Part shown: one piece after another, positions 1 to 12,410 of the stretch
Layout: every line of letters starts with the position of its first letter
Numbering within the stretch: the stretch's first letter is position 1
NCBI RefSeq assembly: GCF_004193775.1
Contig: NC_041016.1
Coordinates: 30,658,644 to 30,722,643 of the forward strand
DNA length: 64,000 bases
Reading direction: 5' to 3'
DNA from: Glycine soja
Lineage: Eukaryota; Streptophyta; Magnoliopsida; Fabales; Fabaceae
Made by a program: the position numbers and the translations under genes
Notes under the pieces: model-generated
The model's database searches: none
Seen by the model: the letters and a program-made list of their open reading frames with translations, nothing else
Told to the model about the DNA's origin: nothing

Positions 1-1997
1 CAGGATTAACGACCCCGAACACGGTGGCATCCCATCTAACCTGATAAGGCCTCAAGAAAAGCTCTGGGATGGTCAATGTCATCAGATAAAGCGGATCATC
101 GACCTCCGGATCGGGCTTCGGAGGTGGTTTTGGCGGAGACACAGCTACCTTTTCATGAAACAAAGTTAAATAGCCAAATTTGAGGCACACTTAATGAATT
201 AATTTAAAAAGAAGAAACATATAGTAAGGACAATAAGTACTTGGTGTGATAAAGACTTGATCAGATGTGTCGGCCAAGCAAGGAAGGTGTGAAGTGCCTG
301 CCCCACTAAGGAAACCTCAACAGTGGGTACAGGAACTGGAGCATCTGCATCTTTAACCTCGTCCACACTCACATTTACTTGGCCAGGCAACAAAGGAGTG
401 TTACGAACAAGAGTGGATCCCTCATAAACTCTCCCTATGGCAACCAGGCAGGCAGAATCTGCTTCTATGTACAAGCCGCACCTGTTAGAGTCACCCATCT
501 CAGGATCGTTTCCTGAGTGATCAACACAACTCCCCTTTGTGCTCACCCGAGGACCGGAGGGACCAGGACCAACCAGAGGCTCAAGAGGTGCCTGAGATTG
601 CATCTGTGACTGAAGCTGGCTGAAGGATGCCATGACCTGCCTCGTCACTTTCTCTGTGATGGACTCCTCTAGCTAGTCCCTGATCTGCTGAGTCAGCTGC
701 TGTAATTCGTCAGGAGGCAGGGAGGAAGCGTTGCGGGACGTCCGTGGAGTCGATACAAAGTATTGCTTGATGGTGACACCGGCTCCAGCAGCACGGACAC
801 GTCCAGGGTGCTCTGGACGTCCAATAGCAGCGGCCAGAACATCCTGACTTCCATGGGGGACGAACGATCCCTGTGTGGCCTGCTCCTCAAACGAATCTTG
901 CACAGAAAACACACAGTGGTACATGGCATTCTCAAAATATTCAAACATAATTGTAATGGTTAGTTGAAAATGACTTACAATCTTCTCAGTGATTTCCTTT
1001 GCGGCCTCAGTCGTCATCTCCCCTGTCTTCTTCATGCGGGCCATCTTCCACTTCACGTGGCGTCTGACCGGGGATGGAGGGTCGATGACACCATCAATTC
1101 TTCCTGACTATGCAGCTTCCTGCAGCTTCTTCTTGGTCTTCTCAGCCAGGAGCTTCTGCTCCAAATAATCATAACCCCCATGAGACAAAACGTGGGGGGC
1201 AATATTCTGCTTCTGGATGGCCTGTGCCTTGATGTGCACATCCTAGAAAAATTAAACAATAATGTTTGAAATGGGTAGAATGAAGTATAACAACATCATG
1301 TTTAATATGAAAAACAACTTAAATGGCAAAGGAACATACCTCCCAAGAAGGGTCTCTGCGAGTCTAGCAAAACTGGGCCCACTTTTCCTTGCTGATGTTG
1401 TATTTGTCACAGACAGTGTCCTCGACACCGTCCTGATTGGCTGCAAGGGCCCATTTCCTCGTGAGGTCTGATTTAAACTGCCTCCATCTCTCCCCCACGG
1501 TCCGTATTAACTTCCTTTTCGTCCAACTGTCAGAAGCCTCTGGGATATCAAATTCCTCCTGACAACATGAAACAAAGTTTATTTGTTACAATAATGAAAG
1601 TTTTTGGCTATTAATTATACACAATCAAATAAGAAAAGAGAAATACCTGAATATCCTCCCAAATCAAGTCCTTCTGAGCAGTAGGGACCTCTTTCCAGTT
1701 CTCGTAGGTGATGTCCACCTTATCACGTGCCACAATCCCCAAATATGTTCTTAATTTCTTCTTGTGGGGACCGTCGGCCTTCCCTGTAGCAGGATCAACA
1801 TGCACCACTGGTCTCTCAACACCAGGTGGTCTAGTGGACAACGATCGCAGACGTGAGGCTTTTCGTGTCCGCTTCACGACAGACGTCGAAGCTGATGCGT
1901 CCGAAGTAGGAGGAGGACGAGGAGGAGAAGGAGGAGAAGAAGGAGGAGAAGGAGGAGGAGGAGGAGGAGGAGTAGTGGAGGCAGGTGGAGAACCCAT
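1..1997 (-). pseudogene. CACTA second ORF (Ptta/En/Spm-type, TNP1-like), multi-exon, broken
   Basis: This is the second CACTA gene, a presumed DNA-binding accessory protein of the plant Ptta/En/Spm family. Reading leftward, exons fit approximately 1997-1647, 1558-1340, 1242-979, 896-241 and 148-1 (continuing off the edge), with GT/AG borders visible. The first exon starts with a proline/serine-rich stretch and then a basic KKKLRTYLGIVARDK block; later exons hold coiled or charged sequence such as GYDYLEQKLLAEKTKKKLQE. Two in-frame stops are seen: TAG at 1110-1108 after QEAA, and TAG at 675-673 after QQIRD. Both are consistent with a CAG-to-TAG change. The codons around the stops keep reading the same protein, so it is a recent pseudogene rather than a misread frame. 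Confidence 0.75.
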
Positions 1998-2254
1998 GAT
2001 CTTTTATACAATAACATACAAAATTGGATTAAATAAAAGAGGATCAGTCATAAGTTTTTTTTGGAAGGCAAAAGTATAATATTATTAAACAAAATCCCAC
2101 CACATAAGGAGACAAGACAAATTAACCAAAGGACTCTGAAAGATAGGTAGTTGTGCTTTTTAATTGTGATTTCATCCATGTTTTCTTTGATATTGATTTT
2201 CTTAGGACTTCATCCATGTTTTCACAGCATTTGATTTTCTTTTTTGCAGAAAAG

Positions 2255-3795
2255 AAAGAGGGGAACGAGCAACAATTTGAAGGTTGTACATTCAGGAGCT
2301 AAAGAATTCAAAATAGCTAGTAATAAGAGGGATTTGTTTTTGGGATTTTCTGAGCACCAAGAGCGGCTGCGCAAGAAGCTTGCCCTTGAGGAGGGAAGGA
2401 TATTTGCAGCTAATGAACAACTTTCTTAACTATTTATCCTTCAGATTTTACTGCTTTTTTTTTCTTATATGTAAATATAAATAATATAAGGCTATGGCAT
2501 AGGGACATGGTCATTTTTTACCCCTAACAATCTTAGAAGTAAATATAGACCATGTTTTTACAGTATACCCTTATACCATTTATATTTACATATTAGCAAA
2601 AAGAAACAATAAAATCTTAAGGACAAATAGTTAAGAAACTTGTTCATTAGCTGCAAATATCCTTCCCTCCTCAAGTGCAAGCTTCTTGCGTAGCCGCTCT
2701 TGGTGCTCAGAAAATCCCAAAAACAAATCCCTCTTATTACTAGCTATTTTGAATTCTTTAGTTCCTAAATGTACATCCTTCAAATTGTTGCTCGTTCCCC
2801 TCTTTGAGAATGAGGAGGATCTTCATAGGACTTCATACAGCTGATGTTTGTCGGCAATTTCATCATCCACCACCCTTTTCTTCTGTGCCTTCTCACGTTC
2901 ATTATTGTTAAACCCATATTTATGCCTTCTTCCCTTCATGTCTTGTTTTATCACAACTTTAGCTGAATCTCCCATCTTCAGCATAGTTGAATCTCCTATC
3001 TTATTCTCTAATGACATACTTTGATGGCCTGTATCTCTTTTCTTCGTATGTTCTACTGCTTCAGCTTCACAATGCATAGAGCAATCAGAATTTTCCAGTC
3101 ATCACCAAAGGCTTCTGCATCAGCGTTGACACTCTCCACCCTCTTTGGTTTATGCTTCTATGTTTTCTTCTATGCTTCCTCCTTATAATTCTCAGATTTA
3201 TTGGAGGTCCCACTAGAAGGATCAACACCAATTCGTTCCTGTTCCTCCTCTACCTGCTCAATATCTTTCGTTTCACCTTTGCTTTTGTAAACTACACTGT
3301 AATTTACAAAACAAAAGTTGAAAGGAAAGATATTGACTTAATAGACGAGGAAGAAGCACAGATTGGTGGTGATCGTTCTAGTGCAACCTCGAATAAAGCT
3401 GAGATTTATAACGAGGAGGCACGGAAGAAAACACAGAAGCATAAACTAAAGAGGGTGGGGAGTGTCAATGATGATGCAAAAGCCTTAGGTGATCACTGGA
3501 AAATTCTGATTGCTTTATGCATTCTGAAGCTGAAGCACTAGAACATACGAAGAAAAGAGATACAGGCCATCAAAGTGTGTCATTGGAGAATGAGACAGGA
3601 GATTTAACTATGTTGAAGATGGGAGATTCAGCTAAAGTTGTGATAAAACAAGACATGAAGGGAAGAGAGCATAAATATGGGTTTAACAACAATGAATGTG
3701 AGAAGCCAGAGAAGAAAAGGGTGGTGGATGATGAAACTGGCGACAAACATGAGCTGGATGAAGTTCTAAGGAGGCAAATTGAAACAAAAAACTGA
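2255..3795. repeat. Double inverted repeat made from a captured, unidentified gene fragment
   Basis: Two hairpins lie side by side. Hairpin 1 pairs about 2255-2515 with about 2530-2812; hairpin 2 pairs about 2813-3297 with about 3298-3795. The arms are coding-like: the plus reading frame 3517-3795 (starting MHSEAEALEHTKKRDTGHQS) matches the minus frame 3077-2823 (MHCEAEAVEHTKKRDTGHQS), and plus 2259-2429 (containing LFLGFSEHQERLRKK) matches minus 2810-2640. The order is X, reversed X, reversed Y, Y. The arms have diverged by scattered substitutions and small indels. It sits between the two CACTA ORFs. I do not recognise the protein; the charged, lysine/glutamate-rich sequence suggests a captured host fragment. 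A transcript crossing it would fold into long double-stranded RNA. Confidence 0.8.
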
Positions 3796-3866
3796 TGCCT
3801 CAATCAGAGAAAAATGTAGTTGTCACTTACTAGGTTTGGTGATCTCTGTCTCTGTAGAAAATTACA

Positions 3867-6800
3867 TTAGACGATGTTAATCAATTCTCCTTCATCATGA
3901 TCATTTCGATTAGCATGAACGTCGTCAGCTTCTTCTTCTCCGACAATGTTACTAGTGATTTGAGCGGTCAAAGGACTAACATAGGTGTCCATGTATGAAT
4001 CATCATCTTCTACATTAACACCAACTGTTTTGCCCTGCAGAACCACGCACCACCTTTCATCACAAGGGTCTTGCACATAAAATACTTGTCTAGCTTGTTC
4101 TGCCATGATGAAAGGGTCATTGTGGTAACCAAGTTTCTTTAGATCTACCAGGGTAAATCCTATATCATTGGTGCGCACACCGGTGTTGCTGTCAACCCAT
4201 TTACATTTGAAAACACATATTGTAAATTTCACATAATTAAGCTCCCAAATTTCATCAATGAACCCAAAGTAAGGGATGGAAGCTACATTGGGATTGGCGT
4301 CATTGACACTTGCAAAGTGTTGAGATTCAGCCCTTAGGGTGACCCCGCTGTTCTGCATTGTACTTTTGTCATCTTGTGCTTTTGTGTAAAATGAATACTT
4401 GTTTATGTCGTATCCTTGCCAGGTTCTTTTAGGCCTATCTGCTAGCTTTCTTAATGTTTCTGAAGCATTCTCATCTGCAAAGATTATATCTTTAAACCAA
4501 TCACAGAAAGTCTTGTTATGCTTTTTCAACACCCAATTCTTTGACATTTTCGGATTATTCTGTTTGACTAAAGCTTCATGCTTAACTATGTATGGCAAAA
4601 CTTCATTATTGTTGTTCAAGACATACAAGTGAGCTTGTAACAAATCTTCTACACTTGGAGTGATCACATGCAGTCCTTTTGAACCCTTACCACCCACTTT
4701 GTCATCATGCCGAGACTCAGGAAGCCCAACAGGTTTAGCCTTCTCTAAGTTTTCTGAACAAAACTCAATGGCTTCTTCTGCAATGTACCTCTTAACAATA
4801 GATGCTTCTGGACGATATAGATTCTTTGTATACCCTTTTAAGATCTTCATGTATCGCTCAATCGGGTACATCCACCGTAGATAAACAGGACCACAACATT
4901 TGATTTCTCTGACCAGATGCACAATCAAGTGAATCATGATGTCAAAGAAAGCAGGGGGAAAATACATCTCCAACTGACACATTATAATTGCGGCCTCATT
5001 TTCTAACTCATCAAACATGACTGGATCAATGGCTTTGCTACATATAGAATGGAAGAAAAAGCACAGGCGAGTTATCATTAACCTGAATTTGTTTGGCAAG
5101 ATGTCTCGTATAGCCACGGCTAACAATTGTTGCATGAGTACGTGACAATCGTGAGACTTTAACCCTACAAGCTTAAGCTCCTTCAACTGCACAAGGCTCT
5201 TAATATTTGAAGAGTATCCTTGTGGAACCTTCACCTGACAAAGACACTGAAAAAAACTTATCTTCTCCTTCTTGGACAAAGTATGGTAGGCTGGGGGCAA
5301 GTAAATTTTCTTCCCATCAGACCTTGGATGCAACTGTGATCGTATACCCATATCAGCTAGATCTTGACGTATTCAAGTCATCCTTTGTCATGCCTTGAAT
5401 GTTAAGGAGCGTCCCAATCACACTGTCACAAACATTTTTCTCCACATGCATAACATCAATACAATGTCTAACGTCAAGATCACACCAGTACGGAAGATCA
5501 AAGAAAATGGACCTCTTCTTCCATATGCAACTCTGACTTTTATCCTTCTTTTGGGTCTTCCCAAATATAGTATTCAGGTGTTCAACCCATTGATATACCT
5601 GCTCACCAGTCAACGGTATCAGCGGAATATCATGCTCTTGACTTCCATTAAAAGCTTTTCTCAGTCGTCTGTAAGGATGATTGGGTGTTAGAAAGAGGCG
5701 ATGCCTACTGTACACTATTTTTCTCCCATGTTTAAGTTGTATGTAACTTGTATTTTCTTCACAGATGGGGCATGCATGATGACCCTTAACAGTGTAACCG
5801 CTGAGATTCCCATATGCTGGAAAGTCATTAATGGTACAAAAAAGCATTGCACGCATTTCAAAGGTCTCCTTGCGAAACACATCAGACACTACAACCCCCT
5901 CGTCCCACAACTTTCTCAGATCTTCAACCAACGGACTTAGATAAACATCAATGTCATTTCCTGGCTATCTTGGGCCCGATATCATCATAGACAACATCAT
6001 GTGTTTTCGCTTCATGCACAACCAAGGAGGCAAATTGTAAATTACTAGCAGAACTGGCCATGAACTGTGTTGAGTGCTTAAGGTGCCATATGGATTCATT
6101 CCATCACTGGCTAGTCCAAGTCTAAGATTTCTTGGCTCATTCCTGAAATCCGGATACAAACCATCAATCTTCTTCCACCGGGAGCAATCAGTCGGATGAC
6201 AGATCATTCCATCAGAAATCCTTCCATTTGCATGCCATGTTAGGTCTTTTGCGTCGTCTTCGTTAGCAAAAAGATGCTTAAACCTTGAAATGATTGGAAG
6301 ATACCACAAAACCTTTGCTGGCGGGCCCCTCTGTGACTTTTCATCATAATTGTTTTCCTCGTCATCCATCACTTTGTACCGCGAAGTCCCACACACAGGG
6401 CATTTGGACATTTCTTGGAATTCATGCCTGTAGAGTATGCAATCATTGGGGCAAGCATGAATCTTCTGATACTCCATACCCATGGGACACAGTATCTTCT
6501 TCGCCTTATAGTAACTTTTAGGCAGCGTGTTGTCCTCTGGAAGCAGATTGTGCACTACCTCAAGCAGTGAGGTGAAACTTTTGTCACTCCACCCATACCT
6601 GGCCTTCACATTAACCAGACTTAACACCGCAGACAACAGGGTTAAGGAATTCTTGCACCCTGTATACAAAGGCTTCTTTGAATCACTCTGCAATCCTTCA
6701 TACACAGGGGCGTGTGCTTCTTGAAAACACTCTTGTCCAAGGTCACGAATCATGTCCTCCAAGCGATCTCCCATTTCTACATCAAACGGTTCAGATTGGG

Positions 6801-7053
6801 ACCTACTCTGCATGTCAGTCACTTCACCATGCCATATCCACGTCGTGTAATTCTTCTTCATCCCATCACACAATAGATGGTCTCGTATGTCGTAAAGTAG
6901 TTGTCGTCTTCCATTCAAACAGTTGATGCAAGGACAATAATATTTTCCTTCTTCATTCGGTCGACCTCTTTCTAAAGCAAATTGCAAAAACTGCTCGACG
7001 CCATCCTCATATTCTGGGCTCATGTGACTTTGATTGATCCAACTTTGATCCAT
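3867..7053 (-). pseudogene. TNP2-like CACTA transposase (Transposase_21 family), broken
   Basis: The N-terminal part (from 7053, MDQSWINQSHMSPEYEDG) matches the transposase-associated domain with its CPCINC cysteine cluster. The Transposase_21 region follows (LTWHANGRISDGMICHPTD, PRNLRLGLASDGMNPYG), then the downstream DUF4218 and DUF4216-like regions (EIWELNYVKFTICVFKCKWV near 4250). The whole is about 1060 codons, a usual TNP2 size. Two lesions break it. A TAG at 5967-5965, immediately after ISGPR, sits where the frame simply continues with PGNDIDVYL. A net one-base frameshift lies at about 5355-5375, where the frame ending NTSRSS is replaced by the frame beginning ADMGIRSQL. Neighbours are the captured hairpin downstream and the CACTA 5' region upstream. 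The protein would cut and join the element's ends in the nucleus if intact. Confidence 0.9.
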
Positions 7054-7572
7054 CTAAGCAAATCCATGCATGCAAATCTCACTTTTTTATTTATAGGTGT
7101 GGCCCTATCCCATTTAGGAAGACTGTCTTTTATGTTAGCCTCAAACGTCATGGTTAGCATTATTTTGAACAATTTAAGTAAATTTCGGCAGCTTTTTGCA
7201 TTGGTCTCCGAGTACACGACCTGACATCGGTGAAACGAATTTCACGATAATCAAGTATGCACTCAGAGAACAACTTGAAATGCATTCAACCGAAATTTCA
7301 TCAAATTAATCAAAATAATAATAACCTGACCGAATGAGTCTAACATAAAAATACCAATCTCCCCAAACTGTCCAAACGGACAATTCAAGACTAAATACAA
7401 TGACTAATGCAAACTATTCGCAAGAATCATTGCATTCAGTCTCAAACGGGAATCTACGGTTCACTCAGCATGAACAACAGTTATTTATATAGCAAATTAC
7501 ATTCAGCACGTATAACAACATTCATGACATACAAGAACATTCATGACGTACAAGAACATACAAGGAAATCAA

Positions 7573-7903
7573 CAGTTGTGTGTGTGTGTGTGTGTGTGTT
7601 TTGTGTTTGTCTCTTTATCTGTGTGTGTGTTTGTGTGTGTGTGTGTCTGTCTATGTCTCTCTATGTGTGTGTGTGTCTGTCTATGTGTGTGAGTGTGTTT
7701 GTGCATGTGTGTGTCTGTGACTCAGTGTGTGTGTCTGTGCCTCAGTGTGTTTGTGTGTTTTTCTGTCTCTTTATGTGTGTGTGTGACTCTGTGTGTGTGT
7801 GTGTGTTTGTGTATCTTTATCTGTGTGTGTGTGTGTTTGTGTTTGTGTTTGTGTCTGCGTGTGTTTGTCTCTATGTGTGTGTTATCTGTGTGTGTCTCAT
7901 TGC
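7573..7903. repeat. GT/TG microsatellite, imperfect, about 330 bp
   Basis: An interrupted (TG)n tract with frequent TCTG and TATG interruptions. It leaves long open frames on both strands, cysteine/valine-rich on the plus strand and histidine/threonine-rich on the minus strand. These are artefacts of the repeat and not genes. It abuts LINE-derived sequence at about 7915. Confidence 0.95.
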
Positions 7904-7914
7904 AGGGTAGCAAA

Positions 7915-8770
7915 GGATCATTAAATTGTAAACATCATCAGCCACATGATGAGGGAAGCAGTATCAAATCAATGCTTTACAAGCATTTTGGTCAGGAGCA
8001 GATATATTGGATAGCCACTGCCCATTTTGTAGTAGAGAGGAAGAGGAAGCAGGACATTTGTTTTTCCACTGCAATAGAATCATCCCTATTTGGTGGGAAT
8101 CATTATCCTGGGTTAACAAATCTGCAACTTTTCCAAAAGATCCAAGACAACATTTACAAGTGGTCAAACAAGGAATTATTCCACACGCAACGCCTACAAT
8201 CTGGTTTTCGAAGCTTCTACAGGTGGTCAGCAAGAGGAATGGTGTAAGGAATTATGGAAGATTAAAATTCCTAGCAAAATAACAGTTTTTGCTTGGCGGC
8301 TAATAAAGGACAGACTACCAACAAGGATGAATCTGCATAGGAGACAAGTGCAACTGCAGGATCTACGCTGTCCTTTTTGCAGAGAAGCTGAAGAGAAGTC
8401 ATTAGACACGCAGCTGAAAGAATGGGAACCAATGTGTGTCTTCCAGACACTAACCTTATAGCAAAATTCAATGGGAATCAATCTCTGTCTTCCAGACACT
8501 AACCTCGAAATGCAAACTTCAGAAAATTAAACAAAGGTTAAAAATCTGGAGCAAAGAAAATTGTGGAGATCTGGGCAACAAGGTGAAGTTAATCCAGCAT
8601 AAGCTGAATGACTTGGAGAATTCCCTCACAGCTCAACCTACTGATCAGCGGGTCCAAGAGCTCAAGAAAGCCCAATCTGACCTATGGAGTACAAAGTTAT
8701 TGCAAAAGTACTATCAAATAGGCTTTGAGGTAGTTAGGAGGGTGAAAGGCACGAATTTTTAATTGCTGGT
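7915..8770 (+). pseudogene. LINE (non-LTR retrotransposon) ORF2 pieces, rearranged
   Basis: Fragments of a plant L1-type ORF2. At about 7990-8230 one frame carries the zinc-binding reverse-transcriptase (zf-RVT) signature: [18 protein letters not shown] with a downstream WW. At about 8225-8400 a second zf-RVT-like piece follows, with WKIKIPSKITVFAWRLIKDR and then CPFCREAEE. At about 8510-8760 comes IKQRLKIWSKENCGDL with LENSLTAQPTDQRVQELK, which belongs upstream of the RT domain in intact ORF2. The order along the DNA (C-terminal pieces before the linker piece) is not that of an intact LINE, so this is a mosaic of at least two copies or a rearranged one. Frames are broken and no endonuclease domain was seen. 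Confidence 0.7.
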
Positions 8771-8814
8771 AGGGAGATGGGTTAAGGAAAATATGAATTT
8801 GTTCATTGTAAATG

Positions 8815-9074
8815 TCTATGTATGTGTGTGCGTGTGTGTGTGTGTGTGTTTCTGTGTGTGTGTGTTTATGTGTGTCTGTGTGTGTTTCTGTGTGTGTGTG
8901 TGTCTATCTGTGTGTCTGTGTGTGTGGCTGTGTGTGTGTGTGTGGGTGTCTATGTGTGTGTGTGTTTTTCTGTGTGTGTGTGTTTATGTGTGTCTGTGTA
9001 TGTGTGTGTGTGTTTCTATGTGTGTGTGTGTGTGTCTATGTGTGTGTGTGGGTGTGCGGCTGTGTATGTGTGTG

Positions 9075-9122
<48 letters not shown>

Positions 9123-9188
9123 GCTGTGTGTGTGTGTGTGGGTGTGTGGCTGTGTGTTTGTGTGTGTGTGTGTGTTTGTATGTGTGTT
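8815..9188. repeat. GT/TG microsatellite, imperfect, about 370 bp
   Basis: A second long (TG)n-type tract with similar interruptions (TCTATG, GGCTG, GGGTG). It interrupts the LINE sequence: linker-like coding text lies just left (to about 8760) and RT C-terminal text just right (from about 9190). Long ORFs overlapping it on both strands are low-complexity artefacts. Confidence 0.95.
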
Positions 9189-9189
9189 G

Positions 9190-10470
9190 AAGATGCAGCA
9201 AGATCTCGGCTGCAGCAAGGACTTAAAATAAATTATGGGAAGATCAGCTTTGGGGTGTTGGGCCAATCTGAATAATGGAAATTACAGGCTGTCAGTTATT
9301 TGAATTGCAGAATCATGCCTCTGCCTTTCTCTTATTTGGGAATACCAATCGGGGCTAATCCAGAGGAGGTTCCTATGGGGTGGTGGCCTTGATCAGAAGA
9401 AAATTGCATGGGTTAAATGGGACTATTGGCTCATGGAATAGGAACCTTTAAGGGAGAAATATCCCAGATTGTATAACATATCCTGTCAACAGCAGAAGCT
9501 TATTTAGGATATGGGATGCCAGTCTGCAAATGTTTGGGAATGGAAGCTTGAATGGAGAAGACATCTTTTTGAATGGAGAAGCCAGTTTCTGTGTGAGTGT
9601 GCGGAAGCTTGAATCAAGAATCTATCTAAGTTTAATGCAGCATCCCTAGGCTGCATTAAATCTCATTCCAGCAGCATCACTACATCCAACAGATGGCAAG
9701 TCACAAAGACAATGGGTGGGAGTGGAGCTTTATTTGGAGAAGGCCATTGTTTTGACAATGAAATTGATACGGCTGGTGTTTTTCTCAATGAGGTTCAGGA
9801 TATGGCTATTCAACAACATGAACTTGATGTGTGGGAATGGACTACTGACCCTACAGGTCAGTATACAACAAACAATGCCTATAAGGTAATAATGGGAGGA
9901 GCAGCAGCAATAACCCAGGAGGAATGTGTTGTCAAATTATGGAGCATAAAGGTTCCAAGAAAAATAGCAATCTTTGCACGGAGACTAATTAGAAATAGAC
10001 TTCCGACAAGACAGAGTTTGCAGCAGAGGCAAGTGTAGGTTGCTGACACGTCATGCCAATTTTGCAGGGACAGTGAGGAAGATGCAATTTTCATTCTTTG
10101 GACCTGGCTTAGGAACTTTGAGAAAGGCTTCACAGAACATTTTAATCACTGGTGCAGTAGTATTAGAAAAGCTTTTCTGTACTAGTAAAGGATACAATTT
10201 TGGCTACTAGTTTTGTACTTTTCTTAGGTTTCTATAGAGTGGTCCTCTAATCTGGCAGATGCCTTTACGTAATTAGAAAGGGAATGTACTGGTTGAGACC
10301 TCTTCCAAGAGGTGCAGCACATATGTACTTAAGTCAGGGGTTGTAGCTAGTACTTAATTCATCTTGTGTACCAGCTATGTTCAAATATATATTTGTACTC
10401 ACAGTACCTCTGGTACTCTTTCATCTATCTAATACATATCTATTTTTGCTGAGCAAAAAAAAAAATATCT
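9190..10470 (+). pseudogene. LINE ORF2 RT tail, zf-RVT domain and 3' end with A-rich tail
   Basis: From about 9215 a frame reads LKINYGKISFGVLGQSE and then, after breaks, LPFSYLGIPIGANPEE, the end of a plant LINE reverse-transcriptase domain. The open piece 9712-10038 contains WEWTTDPTGQYTTNNAYKVI and LWSIKVPRKIAIFARRLIRN, a typical zf-RVT region, truncated before the cysteine pair by a TAG at 10036-10038. Non-coding sequence then leads to an A-rich run at about 10456-10500, the expected LINE 3' end. Several stops and frameshifts make it dead. Together with the pieces at 7915-8770 it makes up a scrambled LINE inside the CACTA element. Confidence 0.75.
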
Positions 10471-11609
10471 TTGCTGATAAAAAAAATAAAAAAAAAACAA
10501 AAATAAGTACACTGCCCCTAAAATACCAACATTATACTCACTACTGTTCAGCTTGCCATAATTTATATAAAAAACAATATAATCCTCATACAAATACAAT
10601 CATGCAAGCATATTTCAAAACTTAAAATAGGAATAAACAACTCAAAACAAGTTAACTTATGTAGACTTGGCAAATTTGTTTTCACTAATATTAGTAGGTC
10701 ATCACCACTGCAGTAGAATTTAAGTTAAATTTAGATAAGTACCTTATGAAGAGGCCAACTACCTTGTCACACCTAATAAGTTACAATTGAAGAAATTTCT
10801 GCATGTATAATTGAACAAATTTGTTATCAAACTTCTATGTGTGTGTGGGTGTGGGTGTGTGTTTGTATGATGTGTGTGTGTGTGTCATGAGTGTGTGGCT
10901 CTGTGTGTTATGTTTCTAATTTAAAGTTCTAAGCTGTTTATTTTGTCTCAGGAAATATATAAATACCTGACTTTGAGGCTTCAAAGATATAATCAAAGCG
11001 CTTCCACAACAACGCCAATTAGCAGTAGTAAATGATAGCCCTAAAAAAAACCATACAGAAATTAGCCACAGTGTATTTAAAGCCTTTTATCAACAATATG
11101 ACTCTCACTTCATGGTGATACATTGACTCTCAAAAGACATTATACTGAGAGTGTATTTAAAGCCTTTTTCAGTCATTCTATCAAACAGCTCATGGACAAT
11201 TTTTTAAGAATACATATCATACTTCTATCCAGTCAAACTAAAGCAATAACTAATTAATTTAATTAAACAGGGACCAATTTAGATTTGAATCATTAAAGGT
11301 AGATGATGGCATTCAAAGAATGATAGCGCCGGTTCAAATTTTAAGAAAAAAAAAACAATTATACTATATTTCAGTTATAGACAATAACAGTGCCCATCTT
11401 AATACCACCACATGGATAGCAATAGAATTAGTAAAACTGCAACCTCCCTGTCCACCCATTAACCTAATTACCCAGTCACTGCAAAGTTTGAAATGCTTCC
11501 TTGTCCAGGTTTTTTTTTTCAGCTTGCTTATATAGGTCATGCTTCCATTTATATTATGTTTTCTATTGGTCTTTCCTTTTTAACCTTTTGATTTCATTTA
11601 AGTTCCAGA
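10471..11609. other. Non-coding stretch inside the CACTA element
   Basis: AT-rich, with A-rich runs at 10456-10500, a short (TG)n run at about 10838-10910, and the phrase AGTGTATTTAAAGCCTTTT repeated at about 11070 and 11150. No supported gene or RNA gene was seen. Confidence 0.6.
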
Positions 11610-12410
11610 ATGTGTTCTACTTTTAAAAAGTTTGATATGTTAAAATCTGTTCTACTTCTAAAGGCTTTACTAAGAGGATTTGAATTAGCTTCTGGTGTAA
11701 ACATTAATTTTGGCAAAACTCAGTTTGGGATTATAGGTGGTGGAGTCAATTGGGCTCTAGAAGCAGCTAATATCCTGCATCGCAGACAACTGGATTATCC
11801 ATTTTTTTTTGGAAGGCAAAAATATGTATATTAATATTAAACAGAAGAAGATTGCATGGGTATCTTGGACACAATGTTGTGCTTCTAGAGATGCAGGAGG
11901 ATTGGGGATCAAAGATTTGAGAATTTTAAATAATTCTCTACTAATCAAGTGGAAATGGTACATGTTTCACCAACCAGAACAGCTGTGGAATAGGATCCTG
12001 ATTTCTAAATATCAGGGCTGTAGAGGATTGGATCAGGGGCCTCACAAACAGCATTTCTCCACCTGGTGGGCTGACCTAAAGGCACTCAATCAAGATCACA
12101 ATATGACTGCTATCTCTAAACAATTCTGTTGGAAGATGGGTAGGGGTGATCAAATTTTGTTCTAGGAAGATGCCTGGGCTGAGGATGGAATTTCATTCAA
12201 AGATCAATTTCCAGATTTGTACTCAAAGATGCCTCAGCAATGTCTTTAGTATTTATTTAACACTATTAGGACGGGTTGGTTTTATATGCTGTATTTTGTT
12301 GGGTGCCTATATGGCTATTTTCTGATGTAATGTCTCTTAGTAATCTGTAGTACCACTAGTACTTCTAATTATCAATATAAATTATCTTTGCAGTTCAAAA
12401 AAAAATATTA
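11610..12410 (+). pseudogene. Third LINE fragment: RT C-terminal piece with 3' A-rich tail
   Basis: The frame at 11610-11800 includes LLRGFELASGVNINFGKTQF, a LINE RT C-terminal motif. It is followed after a break by KKIAWVSWTQCCASRDAGGLGIKDLRILN at 11845-11935, which is the region just downstream of RT in plant L1 ORF2 proteins. The open frame continues to 12165. Stops then intervene and the copy ends in an A-rich tract at about 12398-12407. Between 11770 and 11840 the text is interrupted by a T-rich tract (TTTTTTTTGGAAGGCAAAA), a near match to 2056-2073. It is a 5'-truncated dead copy from a LINE family similar to the upstream pieces. Confidence 0.7.

Noticed and set aside
1708..2079. Glycine/glutamate-rich plus-strand frame
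   Set aside because: It is the antisense shadow of the proline/serine-rich first exon of the CACTA second ORF.
7407..9275. Long cysteine/valine-rich and histidine/threonine-rich open frames on both strands
   Set aside because: They are translations of GT/CA microsatellites, which lack stops in several frames; no real coding signal.
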